Positions 42,510 to 52,416 of a stretch of 64,000 bases of DNA are shown one piece after another. The translations under genes and the position numbers were made by a program. This DNA is from SIG603 sp964370635 (GTDB lineage Bacteria; Bacillota; Clostridia; Oscillospirales; Acutalibacteraceae): the NCBI GenBank assembly GCA_964370635.1, contig CAYJJU010000005.1, positions 56,197 to 120,196 on the forward strand, written 5' to 3'. Positions within the stretch are counted from its first letter, which is position 1. Each line of letters opens with the position of its first letter. Below the pieces are notes generated by a model. It ran no database searches and was not told the origin of the DNA. It was given only the letters and a program-made list of their open reading frames with translations.

Positions 42510-43907
42510 TTAGTCTTTTTCTGTAAGTTTTTTACCCATGAGCACTCCCATCAGTGATGCCATCATAAGTCCCCTTGTCCAACCGCTGGAGTCGCCAAGG
42601 CAGTGCAAATTTTCCACATTCGTATCAAAGTTTTCGTCCATTTTTACTTTATTGCTGTAAAATTTAAGCTCTGGTGAGTACAAAAGCGTTTCTATTGAGG
42701 CAAAACCCGGCACGACGTGGTCGACCGCTTGAATGAAATTGATGATGTTCACCATTGCCCTGTATGGCATTGCAGAGCTTATGTCGCCTGCGACGGCATC
42801 CGGCAAACTTGGGCGCACGTTGGAATTTGTTAGCTCTTTTTGCCATGTGCGTTTGCCGTCTAAAATGTCGCCATATCTTTGAACAAGTATAGACCCGTTT
42901 GCAAGCATGTTTGTGAGCTCGCCTATTTTTTGCGCATAGGCTATGGGCTGATTAAACGGCTCGCTAAAATTATGAGAGCAGAGTATTGCAAGGTTTGTGT
43001 TGCCCGATTTTAATTCCTTATAGGAATGACCATTGACCACGGCCAAGTCGTTGTCGTAGTTTTCTTGGCTTACAAAACCGCCTGGATTTTGGCAGAAAGT
43101 ACGCACTTTATTTTTAAAAGGCCTTGGGTAGCCGATGAGTTTTGACTCATAAAGGACGTTGTTTACCTCCTCCATGACCTCGTTTCTAACCTCGACCCTG
43201 ACGCCTATGTCGACGGTGCCGGGTTGATGCATAATTTTATGCGCCCTACATAGATTTTCAAGCCAGTCTGCGCCTTTTCTTCCTGTTGCGATGACCGTAT
43301 TTTTCGCATAAATTTCTTTGTGCTCACGGTTTAGCTCAATTTTTACGCCAAGACATTTTTCGTTTTCTAGTATAATGTCCTCGCACTTTGCGCCAAATAA
43401 AATTTCCACGCCGTTTTCGATAAGGTATTCCTGTATTTTTGAGTATATTTCCTGTGCCTTTTCCGTGCCTAAATGCCTTATTGGACAGTCGACAAGTTTG
43501 AGACCTGCTTGAATGGCTTTTTTTCTTATGCCCTTAATTTTTTCGTTTTCGCTGACGCCTTCAATTTTAGTGTCTGCGCCAAATTTTAGATAAATTTTAT
43601 CTGTATAATCTATAAGCTCTATTGTCTTGTCCTCGCCTATTAGCATGGGCAAATCGCCGCCTACTTCAGGGCTTAGCGAAAGTTTTCCGTCAGAAAACGC
43701 ACCTGCGCCTGAAAAACCTGTGGTGATATGGCAGTATGGCTTGCAGTTTATACATTTTTTTGTCTTTATTTTTGGGCAATATCTATCGCCTATAGGACGC
43801 CCTTTTTCTAGTAAAATAATTTTTTTATCCTTATTTCTTGTGATTGCTTCAAATGCCGTGAATATTCCTGCAGGGCCTGCGCCCACTATTACTATATCGC
43901 AGTTCAT
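42510..43907 (-). CDS. FAD-dependent dehydrogenase (NAD(P)/FAD oxidoreductase)
   Basis: 465 residues from the ATG with GGAGG at a spacing of six; a TTG upstream would overlap that site. FAD motif VIVGAGPAGIFTAFEA at the N-terminus; a Cys cluster (CPKIKTKKCINCKPYC, ~45-60), FSGAGAFSDGK and a C-terminal CLGDSSGWTRGLMMASLMG are typical of a widespread clostridial family annotated only as FAD-dependent dehydrogenase. The substrate is unknown. It is convergent with rsmG. Confidence 0.8.
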   Translation of the reverse strand: MNCDIVIVGAGPAGIFTAFEAITRNKDKKIILLEKGRPIGDRYCPKIKTKKCINCKPYCHITTGFSGAGAFSDGKLSLSPEVGGDLPMLIGEDKTIELIDYTDKIYLKFGADTKIEGVSENEKIKGIRKKAIQAGLKLVDCPIRHLGTEKAQEIYSKIQEYLIENGVEILFGAKCEDIILENEKCLGVKIELNREHKEIYAKNTVIATGRKGADWLENLCRAHKIMHQPGTVDIGVRVEVRNEVMEEVNNVLYESKLIGYPRPFKNKVRTFCQNPGGFVSQENYDNDLAVVNGHSYKELKSGNTNLAILCSHNFSEPFNQPIAYAQKIGELTNMLANGSILVQRYGDILDGKRTWQKELTNSNVRPSLPDAVAGDISSAMPYRAMVNIINFIQAVDHVVPGFASIETLLYSPELKFYSNKVKMDENFDTNVENLHCLGDSSGWTRGLMMASLMGVLMGKKLTEKD

Positions 43908-44020
43908 AATTTCCTCCAAATTAATTTAAGTTCGGCAGATAAATTTACCCACCGAACTTAAGTATATCATATATAATTTTTATTTGTCAGCTAAAATTTG
44001 TAAATATGATAACTTTGTAG

Positions 44021-45496
44021 TTATGCATAAAATTCCTCATTGGTTTTTGATGATTTAAGCTGAAGCTTTTTTGCAAATAGGCTTACTATTATGCAAGAAA
44101 TAAACGATGACACAATTGCTATGCAGGCAAAAAGTGGGCCGTTTGGCGTTGTAAAACCGCTTGCCGCCGCCGGGAAAAAAGCCACGCTAAAGCCCGTTAC
44201 CATTCCTGCCCATGCACCGGCCTTGTTTATGCTTTTCCAGTGTAGGGTAAGCACATACGGCGCTAGGAAAGAGCCTGAAATTATTCCCCAAGAGTAAGAC
44301 ATTAGGTCTATAATTGGCGTGTCACCTATTGCTATAATATAGCTCATAACAACAAAGGCAAGGCAGAAAATTCGAGTTAAATTTGCAGTCTTTTTGCTGT
44401 CAAGAGATGGTATAAAGCTTTGTTTAATAAAGTCCATTACAAAGGTAGAGCAAGCCGTAAGGCTTATTCCTGATAGGGTCGATACCGATGCCGATATTAA
44501 CAGTACAAGTATAACTCCTACCAAAATGTCGGGAAGGCCTGCGCTTTCAAGCATTAAAGGAACTAGGTAGTCTGTGCCGCCCTCGGGCAAGGTGTTTCCA
44601 AAGAAAAGGTGAGAAAGCGAGCCTATAAAGTATCCGCCACCTGCTATTAAAAACGCAAAGAATGTAGAGATAATTACGCCTCTTTTAACCTCTTTTTTGT
44701 CCTTAATTCCATAGTATTTATGCACCATTTGAGGAAGTCCCCATGTGCCAAAACTTGTCATAAGCACCAAGGCTACAAGCGATACCATGCCGTTAAAGTC
44801 CAGCGGAAGCATCTGATTTTGCGACATATAATCCACCATGTTGTTTAGTCCGTTTGCAAGGCCGCCCACGGGTTCTGACATTACAACAAGCACAATTAAG
44901 ACCACGACACCTATTATCATGACAAAGCCTTGCACAAAATCCGCCTTAAGCATTGCAGTGTAACCGCCTAAGACTATTAAAAGCGCGCTTGCAACTGCAA
45001 TAATTATCATGCAAATGTTTTCATCAATTCCCAAAATAATGGTGCAAACGCTTGTAAGACCCTTGTAGACCGATGCCGAATACGGGGTTAAAAAGAAAAA
45101 TATTACAAGGCAGGTAAAAAGGCGCATCGCAGGGCAGTTAAACCTTTTTTCAAAAAGCTGTGGCATAGATTTTATGCGCCATTTCTTTGTGATTTCACGG
45201 GTTTTATCCGCAAGGACTATCCACGCAAGCAAGGAGCCGAAAACCGCATTTCCCACGCCGACCAGTATGCTAAATAATCCAAAATTCCAGCCACTTCCGC
45301 CCGAGTAGCCTATAAACATTACCGCACTAAAATAAGATGTTCCATAACTCATTGCCGAAATCCACGCGCCTGCATTTCTTCCACCAACGGTGAAATTAGC
45401 CATGCCCGACGAACTTTTCGAGTGCATTAATGCTATCAAAATCATCGCAAGTCCGTAAATTGCAATGACCACTATAATCGTAATTTGTCTGTCCAT
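44021..45496 (-). CDS. Sodium/solute symporter (SSS family)
   Basis: 491 residues, about 13 helices. The N-terminal part has NFTVGGRNAGAWISAMSYG and SYFSAVMFIGYSG, and the helix with GISLTACSTFVMDF is also typical of the PutP/SSS family, which couples Na+ influx to uptake of proline, pantothenate, sugars or other solutes. The solute is not identifiable. ATG start. A 12-bp inverted repeat lies in its leader. Confidence 0.88.
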   Translation of the reverse strand: MDRQITIIVVIAIYGLAMILIALMHSKSSSGMANFTVGGRNAGAWISAMSYGTSYFSAVMFIGYSGGSGWNFGLFSILVGVGNAVFGSLLAWIVLADKTREITKKWRIKSMPQLFEKRFNCPAMRLFTCLVIFFFLTPYSASVYKGLTSVCTIILGIDENICMIIIAVASALLIVLGGYTAMLKADFVQGFVMIIGVVVLIVLVVMSEPVGGLANGLNNMVDYMSQNQMLPLDFNGMVSLVALVLMTSFGTWGLPQMVHKYYGIKDKKEVKRGVIISTFFAFLIAGGGYFIGSLSHLFFGNTLPEGGTDYLVPLMLESAGLPDILVGVILVLLISASVSTLSGISLTACSTFVMDFIKQSFIPSLDSKKTANLTRIFCLAFVVMSYIIAIGDTPIIDLMSYSWGIISGSFLAPYVLTLHWKSINKAGAWAGMVTGFSVAFFPAAASGFTTPNGPLFACIAIVSSFISCIIVSLFAKKLQLKSSKTNEEFYA

Positions 45497-45517
45497 TTGT
45501 AATCCTCACTCTCGTTT

Positions 45518-45551
45518 ACTTTAGCGATTTTAAGCTTTTAATCGCTAAAGT
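45518..45551 (-). promoter_or_regulatory. Inverted repeat in the symporter leader (operator or RNA hairpin)
   Basis: Perfect 12-bp arms (45518-45529 and 45540-45551, core TTTAGCGATT) with a 10-base spacer, lying between the promoter and the start codon of the symporter. It could be an operator near the transcription start or a 5' UTR hairpin. A related palindrome with the TTTAGCGAT core lies at ~56863-56877, upstream of the fructokinase gene. Confidence 0.5.
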
Positions 45552-45559
45552 GTATTGAT

Positions 45560-45588
45560 AGTATACCACAACTATAATAATTTTGCAA
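45560..45588 (-). promoter_or_regulatory. Probable promoter of the symporter
   Basis: On the minus strand: TTGCAA (45588-45583), a 17-bp spacer and TATACT (45565-45560). Transcription would start next to the 12-bp inverted repeat. Confidence 0.6.
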
Positions 45589-45655
45589 GCAAAATATTTT
45601 AGCTTTAGATAAAATTTAATAAGGCTTTTTAAAAGCGCCTAAACCACAATAAAGC

Positions 45656-45702
45656 ACCGACCTCCAAGCAGTTAGTTTTTACTCTAACTTTTTGGGGTCG
45701 GT
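45656..45702 (-). terminator. Hairpin after the NTF2-like gene
   Basis: Arms ACCGACCTCCAA (45656-45667) and TTGGGGTCGGT (45692-45702) enclose a smaller hairpin (GTTAG…CTAAC). It lies 11 bases beyond the stop codon of the NTF2-like gene on the minus strand. The U-tract is weak, so terminator function is probable, not certain. Confidence 0.6.
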
Positions 45703-45713
45703 ATGCATTTTAT

Positions 45714-46064
45714 TTAATCTAACTGTGTAAAATAACTTCTCATGTTCTTAATTTTATCTTCGTGGGTGAAGTCTGCTATTAGCACGCCTTCAAAATTTTT
45801 GGGAGAACCGCCGATTAAACACTCTATGGTCCATTCTAAAATTACTGAATTTGGGCATTCATAGCTTTTTACTTTCGTCCATGAAATAATTCTGCCGTTT
45901 TCGTGGAAGACGTCAAACCAATCTTTTATTCTCTCTATTCCCTCATAATCTTCTCCATAGCTGTGATAAGAAACATTTTTGTCAAAAATTTCATCATAGT
46001 TTTCTCTTTTACATGTTTTCCAGCTATCTAAATACGCCAATAATTTATCCGCTTTACTATTCAT
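45714..46064 (-). CDS. SnoaL/NTF2-like protein
   Basis: 116 residues. The pattern (N-terminal helices, ENYDEIFDKNVSYHSYGEDYEGIERIKDWF, then strands ending FTHEDKIKNMRSYF) fits the SnoaL/NTF2-like alpha+beta barrel, a fold used for small-molecule isomerases and binding proteins. No catalytic pair can be assigned. It follows manA by 24 bases on the same strand. A role in sugar metabolism is possible but unsupported. Confidence 0.65.
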   Translation of the reverse strand: MNSKADKLLAYLDSWKTCKRENYDEIFDKNVSYHSYGEDYEGIERIKDWFDVFHENGRIISWTKVKSYECPNSVILEWTIECLIGGSPKNFEGVLIADFTHEDKIKNMRSYFTQLD

Positions 46065-46088
46065 ACTCTCATTCCTTTCAAATTAAAA

Positions 46089-47048
46089 TCAAACTTTTGT
46101 CAAAACAAAACTGCATTCTCCGCTTATTTCAATTTTACCTGTATTTGCGGGAATAAAAATGCTGTCTGCTTTATTAAAGTGTAGGTCACCTTCTGCCGTT
46201 TTTATACCTGCGCTACCCTCTAAAATTATGATTGATGCGAAAGAAGTTTTGTCGATATCAAGACATATCTTAGATTTTAGCGTGTACTTTGTGGTTTTAA
46301 AATATTTACAGTCGGCAAGCTTTGTGCTTTCAAACTCCTCAAACACTTGTGTTTCACTCTCTAAATCAGCTGCATCTACAGGTTTTAAGTCCGAAACCTC
46401 AAGCGCTTTATCCACATGAAGCTCTCTTAAATTGCCGCTGTCGTCTCTTCTTGAGTAGTCGTAAACCCTATAGGTAGTGTTTGAATTTTGTTGAATTTCA
46501 CAAATTAAAATTCCAGCGCCTATTGCATGTATCGTGCCTGCATTTATAAAAAACACATCGCCTTTTTTTACTTTTACTTCGTTTAAAACCTCTGTTACGC
46601 TGTCGTCTTTTATCTTTTTTAAAAACTCATCTTTTGAGACTTCACGATTTAAGCCATAGTAAAGGCTTGAACCCTCTTCACAGTCCATAACATACCACAT
46701 CTCTGTCTTGCCGTACTCACCCTCGACTCTTAATGCGTATTCATCGTTTGGGTGCACTTGCACAGATAGCGGTTTTTTTGCGTCTATAAACTTTATCAAA
46801 ACAGGAAAATTATCAAACTTTTTGCAGTTTTCGCCCAAAATATCTTCCCCGTATTTTTCCAAATACTCAGAAAAAGACAGGCCTTTATCTTGACCACTCG
46901 CTACCTGACACTGCCCGTCAGGGTGGGTAGACAGCTCCCAACTTTCGGCTATCCTTATTAAATCGCTCTCTTTTTGATACTCTTCACGAAGTTTTGTCCC
47001 TCCCCATATATAATCCTTAAATACAGGGGATAACTTTACCGCTTTCAT
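46089..47048 (-). CDS. manA: Mannose-6-phosphate isomerase, class I
   Basis: 319 residues, the short bacterial cupin form. DYIWGGTKLREEY, the zinc-binding VQVHPNDEYA with a downstream TEMWYV Glu, and VFFINAGTIHAIGAG are all present. It interconverts mannose-6-phosphate and fructose-6-phosphate. It follows the GntR-type regulator by 13 bases, so the two are probably one operon. ATG start. Confidence 0.95.
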   Translation of the reverse strand: MKAVKLSPVFKDYIWGGTKLREEYQKESDLIRIAESWELSTHPDGQCQVASGQDKGLSFSEYLEKYGEDILGENCKKFDNFPVLIKFIDAKKPLSVQVHPNDEYALRVEGEYGKTEMWYVMDCEEGSSLYYGLNREVSKDEFLKKIKDDSVTEVLNEVKVKKGDVFFINAGTIHAIGAGILICEIQQNSNTTYRVYDYSRRDDSGNLRELHVDKALEVSDLKPVDAADLESETQVFEEFESTKLADCKYFKTTKYTLKSKICLDIDKTSFASIIILEGSAGIKTAEGDLHFNKADSIFIPANTGKIEISGECSFVLTKV

Positions 47049-47061
47049 AAATTTGTCACTC

Positions 47062-48147
47062 CTACTTTGTAGAATTTCGAACCACTAGCGTCATAGGGAG
47101 CTCTACAGATTTTTCATCTTCGTTATTTTCAATAAGCGATATTAGTTTTGCCATTGCAAGCTCTCCGATTGCACTTTTGTCGCTATCCATGGTAGTTATA
47201 GGCACATGGCAATATTTTGCAACATCTGTTCCATCAAAGGCGCAAATCATTTTATCGTCCGGCACGGTTAAACCTTGACTTAACATGGTTTTAATTACAT
47301 GCGCCGCAATTCTGTCATTTTGGCAAATTATTCCATCACAAGACTTGAAGCTTTTCATGAAAAACTTTATAGACTCTTCTTTTTCAAGCTTAGGTTCGTC
47401 ACCTGTAGCATACCATATAATATTATTTTCTTCAAGCTTTATGGCATGACTTGACAAAGAACCGCAGTATCCACTGTATCTTCTTTGACCCATCATGTCG
47501 TCAGACTTAAGTATTGCACCAATTTTGTCACAGCCTTTTAATATAAGGTAAGTAGTTAGGTCATAAGCGCCCTTATAGTCGTCGCTACCCACAAAAACAG
47601 CCTCGTCAATTTCATCAAAGTAATTATTGATAAAGACCACAGGAATCTTCCTTGCTTCCAAAAGTTCATAAATGTTCTTGTTTGCGCATGAAAACGAAGA
47701 TTTTGCGCCTTGTACAATTATTCCGTCAATATTTTTCTCTATAAAATTCTTTAAAAGCCTTGCCTCGGTCTCGGTCTTGCCGTTTGTCACACCTAAAACT
47801 ACATTATACCCATTCTTAAAGGCAAAATCCTCTATGGAGGCTATCGTGCTAGAAGAGGAGTGTTTTGCACTTGTAAGGATAAGACCTACATTATGTGTCC
47901 TCACCCTGTTTGCATTAATCCCCACTATATACGTGCCCCTGCCCCTTTTTCTATCAAGTATGCCTTGGCTTTCTAAAATTTCAAGCGAATGTCTTATTGT
48001 TTGTCTGCTAAAACCATATTCATCTACTAAAATGTGCTCAGAGGGTAAACGGTCACCCCTTTTGTAGAAACCGTTTCTTATTTTCTCATATATGTCATCT
48101 ACGACTACTTTATATTTTGAGCCTATTCTCTCACTTCTTTTTACCAT
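47062..48147 (-). CDS. GntR-type HTH / LacI-type sensor transcription regulator
   Basis: 361 residues. The N-terminal GntR winged helix (~12-75, with GDRLPSEHILVDEYGFSRQT) is fused to a periplasmic-binding-protein-like effector domain (~85-355), the layout of AraR and related sugar regulators. Position before manA suggests control of mannose or a related sugar, with autoregulation. ATG start with GGAGGG upstream. Confidence 0.9.
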   Translation of the reverse strand: MVKRSERIGSKYKVVVDDIYEKIRNGFYKRGDRLPSEHILVDEYGFSRQTIRHSLEILESQGILDRKRGRGTYIVGINANRVRTHNVGLILTSAKHSSSSTIASIEDFAFKNGYNVVLGVTNGKTETEARLLKNFIEKNIDGIIVQGAKSSFSCANKNIYELLEARKIPVVFINNYFDEIDEAVFVGSDDYKGAYDLTTYLILKGCDKIGAILKSDDMMGQRRYSGYCGSLSSHAIKLEENNIIWYATGDEPKLEKEESIKFFMKSFKSCDGIICQNDRIAAHVIKTMLSQGLTVPDDKMICAFDGTDVAKYCHVPITTMDSDKSAIGELAMAKLISLIENNEDEKSVELPMTLVVRNSTK

Positions 48148-48448
48148 TAATATTCCCTCCTTGCATTTACTATTATTTTATTCCCTAATTAATATTATCG
48201 CTTACTTCTATTATAGACTAAAAAAAAAATATTGCAAGAGATTTTCTTATAAAATTTATAATTATTTTTATATTTTATTGGTAAAATTAAATAAAATTTT
48301 CACATTTTTGCCAAAATTGCACTTAAATTAGTAATCTTTATCATTTTCCCTGCTTATTTACTGCTATTGACAAGGAAAGTGTTGTTTATTATAATAGTTT
48401 CAAATGCAACAGTTGCAATTGCAACTATTTTTTTAGGAGTGAATTACT
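48148..48448. promoter_or_regulatory. Divergent promoter region of gntR-manA and marR-ABC
   Basis: About 300 bases, very AT-rich, without a coding frame. On the minus side is TTGCAA (48237-48232), a 16-bp spacer and TATAAT (48215-48210) for the GntR-type gene. On the plus side is the marR promoter (annotated separately). Between them, 48240-48360, I see no further structure. Confidence 0.6.
48367..48426 (+). promoter_or_regulatory. marR promoter with overlapping palindromic operators
   Basis: Perfect consensus promoter: TTGACA (48367-48372), a 17-bp spacer and TATAAT (48390-48395). From just after the -10 lie two overlapping palindromes: TGCAAC-A-GTTGCA (48405-48417) and AGTTGCAATTGCAACT (48411-48426). 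They span the likely transcription start and are strong candidates for MarR binding, giving autorepression of the regulator and exporter. Confidence 0.75.
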
Positions 48449-48907
48449 ATGAAACAGCAGAAAATTAAACTTTTAAGGGCGATAAGGGATATATTCCACT
48501 GTGATAAACTGGTTAGGCATATAAAAATTCATCATGAGGCGGGCGTGGATTTGTGTTTTTTAAACTGCGCTTCTAGCATAGCGGAAAATCCGGGAATTTC
48601 GCAGGACAAACTTGCCTGCATGCTAATGCTAAACAAGAGCACGGTTGCAAGGAACATGGCATATCTTGAAGAGCATGGGTATGTTAAAAGAGAGCAAAGC
48701 TTGCAAGATAAAAGGATAGTAGAGATTTATCCCACCGACAAAATGCGTGATATTTTGCCTGTAGTCAATGAAAAACTTGAGGATTGGCGAGACGAGCTTT
48801 TGAAAGATTTTTCCGATGAGGAAAAAAAGCTGTATTTTGAAATGACTCAGCGAGCGCTTAACAATGCACAATCTTATGTCGATAAGATTAGAGGCTGCAA
48901 AAAATAA
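48449..48907 (+). CDS. MarR family transcription regulator
   Basis: 152 residues. A winged helix-turn-helix with LACMLMLNKSTVARNMAYLEEHGYVKREQ and the wing DKRIVEIYPTDK is diagnostic. It controls the following two-gene ABC exporter, a common arrangement in Clostridia. ATG start with AGGAGTG upstream. The GTTGCAATTGCAAC palindrome upstream is its probable operator. Confidence 0.93.
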   Translation: MKQQKIKLLRAIRDIFHCDKLVRHIKIHHEAGVDLCFLNCASSIAENPGISQDKLACMLMLNKSTVARNMAYLEEHGYVKREQSLQDKRIVEIYPTDKMRDILPVVNEKLEDWRDELLKDFSDEEKKLYFEMTQRALNNAQSYVDKIRGCKK

Positions 48908-48923
48908 AAAAGGGGGCAATATT

Positions 48924-50645
48924 TTGCGATTTTTGGTAGAACAGTTTAAGCCGCATAAAGTCCGATTTTTCATGGGGCTTTCAATTAAGATTATAGGAAC
49001 GCTTATGGACCTTGTTATTCCGTGGATATTAGCCCTTATAATCGACGAGCTTGTCCCGACAGGGGACATGAACCTTATACTCATATGGGGTGGAATTATG
49101 ATACTATCCGCCATAGTGTCTTGGATTGGCAATGTCACGGCAAACAGGATAGCCTCAAGGGTGGCGATGGATATAACAAGAAAAGTAAGGTATGATTTAT
49201 TTAATAAGGTAGAGCATCTGTCTTGTAAGCAGACCGACGATTTCACCATACCCTCGCTTGTGTCAAGGCTTACCTCCGACACCTACAATGTGCATCAGTC
49301 CATAGGCATGGTGCAAAGAATAGGCATAAGGGCGCCTATTTTATTAATAGGAGGGTTATTTGCAACGCTTACACTAGACCCGCTTCTATGTCTTGTAATG
49401 GTCGCAACTCTGCCATTTATAACTGTTGTGGTGTACTTTGTCTCAAAAAAAGGTGTTCCAATGTATAAGACGGTGCAAAAAAAGGTAGATGTATTGGTGC
49501 GCTGTGTGAGAGAAAATTATCAGGGAGTCAGGGTAATTAAGGCGCTTTCAAAAACTGAACAAGAGGCAGAAAAATTTGATAAGGTTAATTTAGATGTAAC
49601 AAAAAGCGAGAGGGCGGCGGGCAATATCATGTCCATAACAAACCCTGCTGTCACCCTTCTTTTAAATTTTGGCATAGTCTGTGTAATCGCCGTAGGCGCA
49701 TATGCCGTAGACGCAGGAATTTCTCAGGCAGGCAAAATAATTGCCTTTATGTCGTATTTTACAATTATATCGATGGCACTGCTTGCAATGACAAGAATTT
49801 TCATCATGTATTCAAGGGCAAGCGCGTCTATTCAAAGAATGGAAGAAGTTTTCTCCTGTGAAAACGATTTGGATATTGAAAAAATACTCAAGGAAGACAC
49901 GGATAATTTTATAGAATTTAAGGACATAAACTTTTCATATAACGAAGATAAAAAGGCAAAAAATGTGCTTACAAACATAAATTTCAGCATTAAAAAGGGC
50001 GAAAGCCTAGGAATTATCGGCTCTATAGCAAGCGGAAAATCCACAATTATACAGCTATTATTGAGATTTTACGACCCAAAAAGCGGTAGCATTAGGATAG
50101 ACGGAGTAGATATAAAATCGCTCACCCCTTCAGAGCTTCGAAAAAATATAGGCATAGTCTTTCAAAACGACTTTCTGATGGCCGACAGCATCTATGAAAA
50201 TATTAGGTTTGAAAGAAATATTTCTAAAGAAGAAATAGAAAAAGCCGTTAATTACGCACAGGCTAAGGAGTTTATAGACAGTTTAGACGAGGGATATGAG
50301 CACAAACTTGACTCTAAGGGTGCAAACTTTAGCGGAGGGCAAAAACAGCGCATACTTATAGCAAGGGCGCTAGCCTCTAAACCCGACATATTAATTTTGG
50401 ACGACAGCTCTAGTGCGCTTGACTATCAAACCGATGCAAAGCTTAGAAAGGCCATAAAAACGCACTTAAAAGGCACAAGTTCAATAATTATTGCACAAAG
50501 AATAAGCTCCATCCAGCACACAGATAAAATTTTGGTGCTTGACAAGGGCGAAATTGTAGGCTACGGCAAGCACGAAGACCTACTGATAAACTGCGAAGTC
50601 TACAAAGAGATATTAAAATCGCAAGTCGAGGAGGTGGCAGAATGA
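48924..50645 (+). CDS. ABC exporter half-transporter, degenerate-site subunit
   Basis: 573 residues from a TTG start with AGGGGG seven bases upstream, 16 bases after marR; the longer frame would lie inside marR. Six N-terminal membrane helices and a C-terminal ATPase with Walker A GSIASGKST and signature FSGGQ. In its Walker B (ILILDDSS) the catalytic Glu is replaced by Asp. This marks one non-hydrolysing site, as in heterodimeric multidrug exporters (BmrCD, TM287/288). It overlaps the partner gene by four bases. Confidence 0.93.
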   Translation: MRFLVEQFKPHKVRFFMGLSIKIIGTLMDLVIPWILALIIDELVPTGDMNLILIWGGIMILSAIVSWIGNVTANRIASRVAMDITRKVRYDLFNKVEHLSCKQTDDFTIPSLVSRLTSDTYNVHQSIGMVQRIGIRAPILLIGGLFATLTLDPLLCLVMVATLPFITVVVYFVSKKGVPMYKTVQKKVDVLVRCVRENYQGVRVIKALSKTEQEAEKFDKVNLDVTKSERAAGNIMSITNPAVTLLLNFGIVCVIAVGAYAVDAGISQAGKIIAFMSYFTIISMALLAMTRIFIMYSRASASIQRMEEVFSCENDLDIEKILKEDTDNFIEFKDINFSYNEDKKAKNVLTNINFSIKKGESLGIIGSIASGKSTIIQLLLRFYDPKSGSIRIDGVDIKSLTPSELRKNIGIVFQNDFLMADSIYENIRFERNISKEEIEKAVNYAQAKEFIDSLDEGYEHKLDSKGANFSGGQKQRILIARALASKPDILILDDSSSALDYQTDAKLRKAIKTHLKGTSSIIIAQRISSIQHTDKILVLDKGEIVGYGKHEDLLINCEVYKEILKSQVEEVAE

Positions 50646-52405
50646 AAAAAGAGAACAAAAACGTTAAAGTAAAAAAATCCAGAGTGCTTTTAAGGCTTGG
50701 AAAATACGTTCTCCAAAATAAATTACTGCTTATTATTGCCCTAATCCTTACTTTTTCGGCTAACATTCTAGCTCTTCTAGGCCCTGAGTATTCGGGTCTT
50801 GCCATAGATGCCATAGCCCTTGGCGTGGGAAATGTCGATTTTGCCACCGTGATATATTACTGCACACTGCTCGTGGTGGTGTATGGTGTTTCTGCAATTT
50901 TAAGCTATGTTCTTGCAATAATAATGATTAAACTCAGCCAAAAAATAGTATACAAAATGCGAAAAGACGTGTTTGAAAAGCTGTCAAAACTTCCGGTAAG
51001 CTATTTTGACAAAATTCAAGCGGGCGAACTTATCAGCCTTATCTCTTACGATATAGACACAATTAACGCCTCGCTCTCTTCAGACCTTATGCTTATCTGC
51101 TCAAGCACCATAACGGTAATAGGCTCGCTTATTGCGATGATTTTCATATCGCCTACCCTACTTTTGGTATTTCTTGTCACAGTGCCCGTTTCCGTATATA
51201 TTGCCGTAAGACGTAGCAAGGTGGTAAAGCCTCTTTTTAGAAAGCGCTCTAAAACCTTTGCAAAAATGAACGGCTATATAGAGGAAACCATATCGGGAAC
51301 TAAGACAATTAAGGCGTATAACTGCGAAGACATAATGCTAGATAAATTTTCAAAAAAGAATAATGAAGCAGTAGAAGCATATTATAAGGCCGACTATGCG
51401 GCATGTATTATAGGCCCGTCGATGAATTTCATCAACAATATATCCTTGTCTATAATAAGTGTTTTTGGCTCAATATTTTATATACTTGGAAGCATGAGTA
51501 TAGGAAATGTGTCCTCATTTATTTTATATTCAAGAAGATTTACGGGTCCCATAAACGAGATAGGAAACATTTTAAGCGAGCTTGCCTCTGCAACTTCGGC
51601 GGCAGACAGGGTTTTTAGGGTTTTAGACACAGACCCCGAAAAACTAGACAGCAAAACCGCAAGAGATCTTACAGATGTTAAAGGACATGTAAAATTTGAC
51701 AAGGTGTATTTTAGCTATGTTCCTGAAAAAGAAATAATAAAAGATTTAAGCCTTGACATAAAGGCCGGCAGTAAGGTGGCAATAGTAGGGCACACGGGTG
51801 CTGGAAAAACCACCATAGTCAATCTTTTGATGAGGTTTTACGACATAGACAGCGGTCAAATATTAATCGACGGAAACAACATGCAAAACCTTACAAGAAA
51901 AAGCCTTAGAAAGGCATATACCATGGTGCTTCAAGACACTTGGCTTTTTGAGGGAACCGTGTTTGAAAACATAGCCTACGGCAGAGAAAACACCACACTA
52001 GACGAGGTAATACGTGTGGCAAAAGCCGTGGACATTCACGATTTTGTTTTGACCCTGCCCGACGGCTACGACTGTATGCTAAACGACGACGGCGTAAACC
52101 TTTCAAAAGGACAAAAACAGCTTTTAACCATAGCAAGGGCAATGCTTAACGACTCTAAAATACTGATTTTAGACGAGGCAACCTCGAATGTTGATACCAG
52201 AACAGAAATAAAACTGCATAAGGCAATGGAACTTTTAATGCAGGATAAAACCTGTTTTGTCATAGCACACAGGCTGTCGACGATAAGAAATTCCGACCTT
52301 ATTTTGCTGATGGAAAACGGCGAAGTTATAGAAAAAGGCACACATGATAGCCTTATGGAAAAAGGCACGGCTTACGCAAAACTATATAACTCACAGTTTG
52401 AGTAA
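50642..52405 (+). CDS. ABC exporter half-transporter, catalytic subunit
   Basis: 587 residues. Six membrane helices and ATPase with Walker A GHTGAGKTT, signature LSKGQ (one change from LSGGQ) and Walker B ILILDEATS with the catalytic Glu intact. Paired with the preceding gene it makes a heterodimer with one active and one degenerate ATP site. Substrates (drugs, peptides or lipids) are unknown. Confidence 0.94.
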   Translation: MKKENKNVKVKKSRVLLRLGKYVLQNKLLLIIALILTFSANILALLGPEYSGLAIDAIALGVGNVDFATVIYYCTLLVVVYGVSAILSYVLAIIMIKLSQKIVYKMRKDVFEKLSKLPVSYFDKIQAGELISLISYDIDTINASLSSDLMLICSSTITVIGSLIAMIFISPTLLLVFLVTVPVSVYIAVRRSKVVKPLFRKRSKTFAKMNGYIEETISGTKTIKAYNCEDIMLDKFSKKNNEAVEAYYKADYAACIIGPSMNFINNISLSIISVFGSIFYILGSMSIGNVSSFILYSRRFTGPINEIGNILSELASATSAADRVFRVLDTDPEKLDSKTARDLTDVKGHVKFDKVYFSYVPEKEIIKDLSLDIKAGSKVAIVGHTGAGKTTIVNLLMRFYDIDSGQILIDGNNMQNLTRKSLRKAYTMVLQDTWLFEGTVFENIAYGRENTTLDEVIRVAKAVDIHDFVLTLPDGYDCMLNDDGVNLSKGQKQLLTIARAMLNDSKILILDEATSNVDTRTEIKLHKAMELLMQDKTCFVIAHRLSTIRNSDLILLMENGEVIEKGTHDSLMEKGTAYAKLYNSQFE

Positions 52406-52416
52406 GTAAAAAAAGG

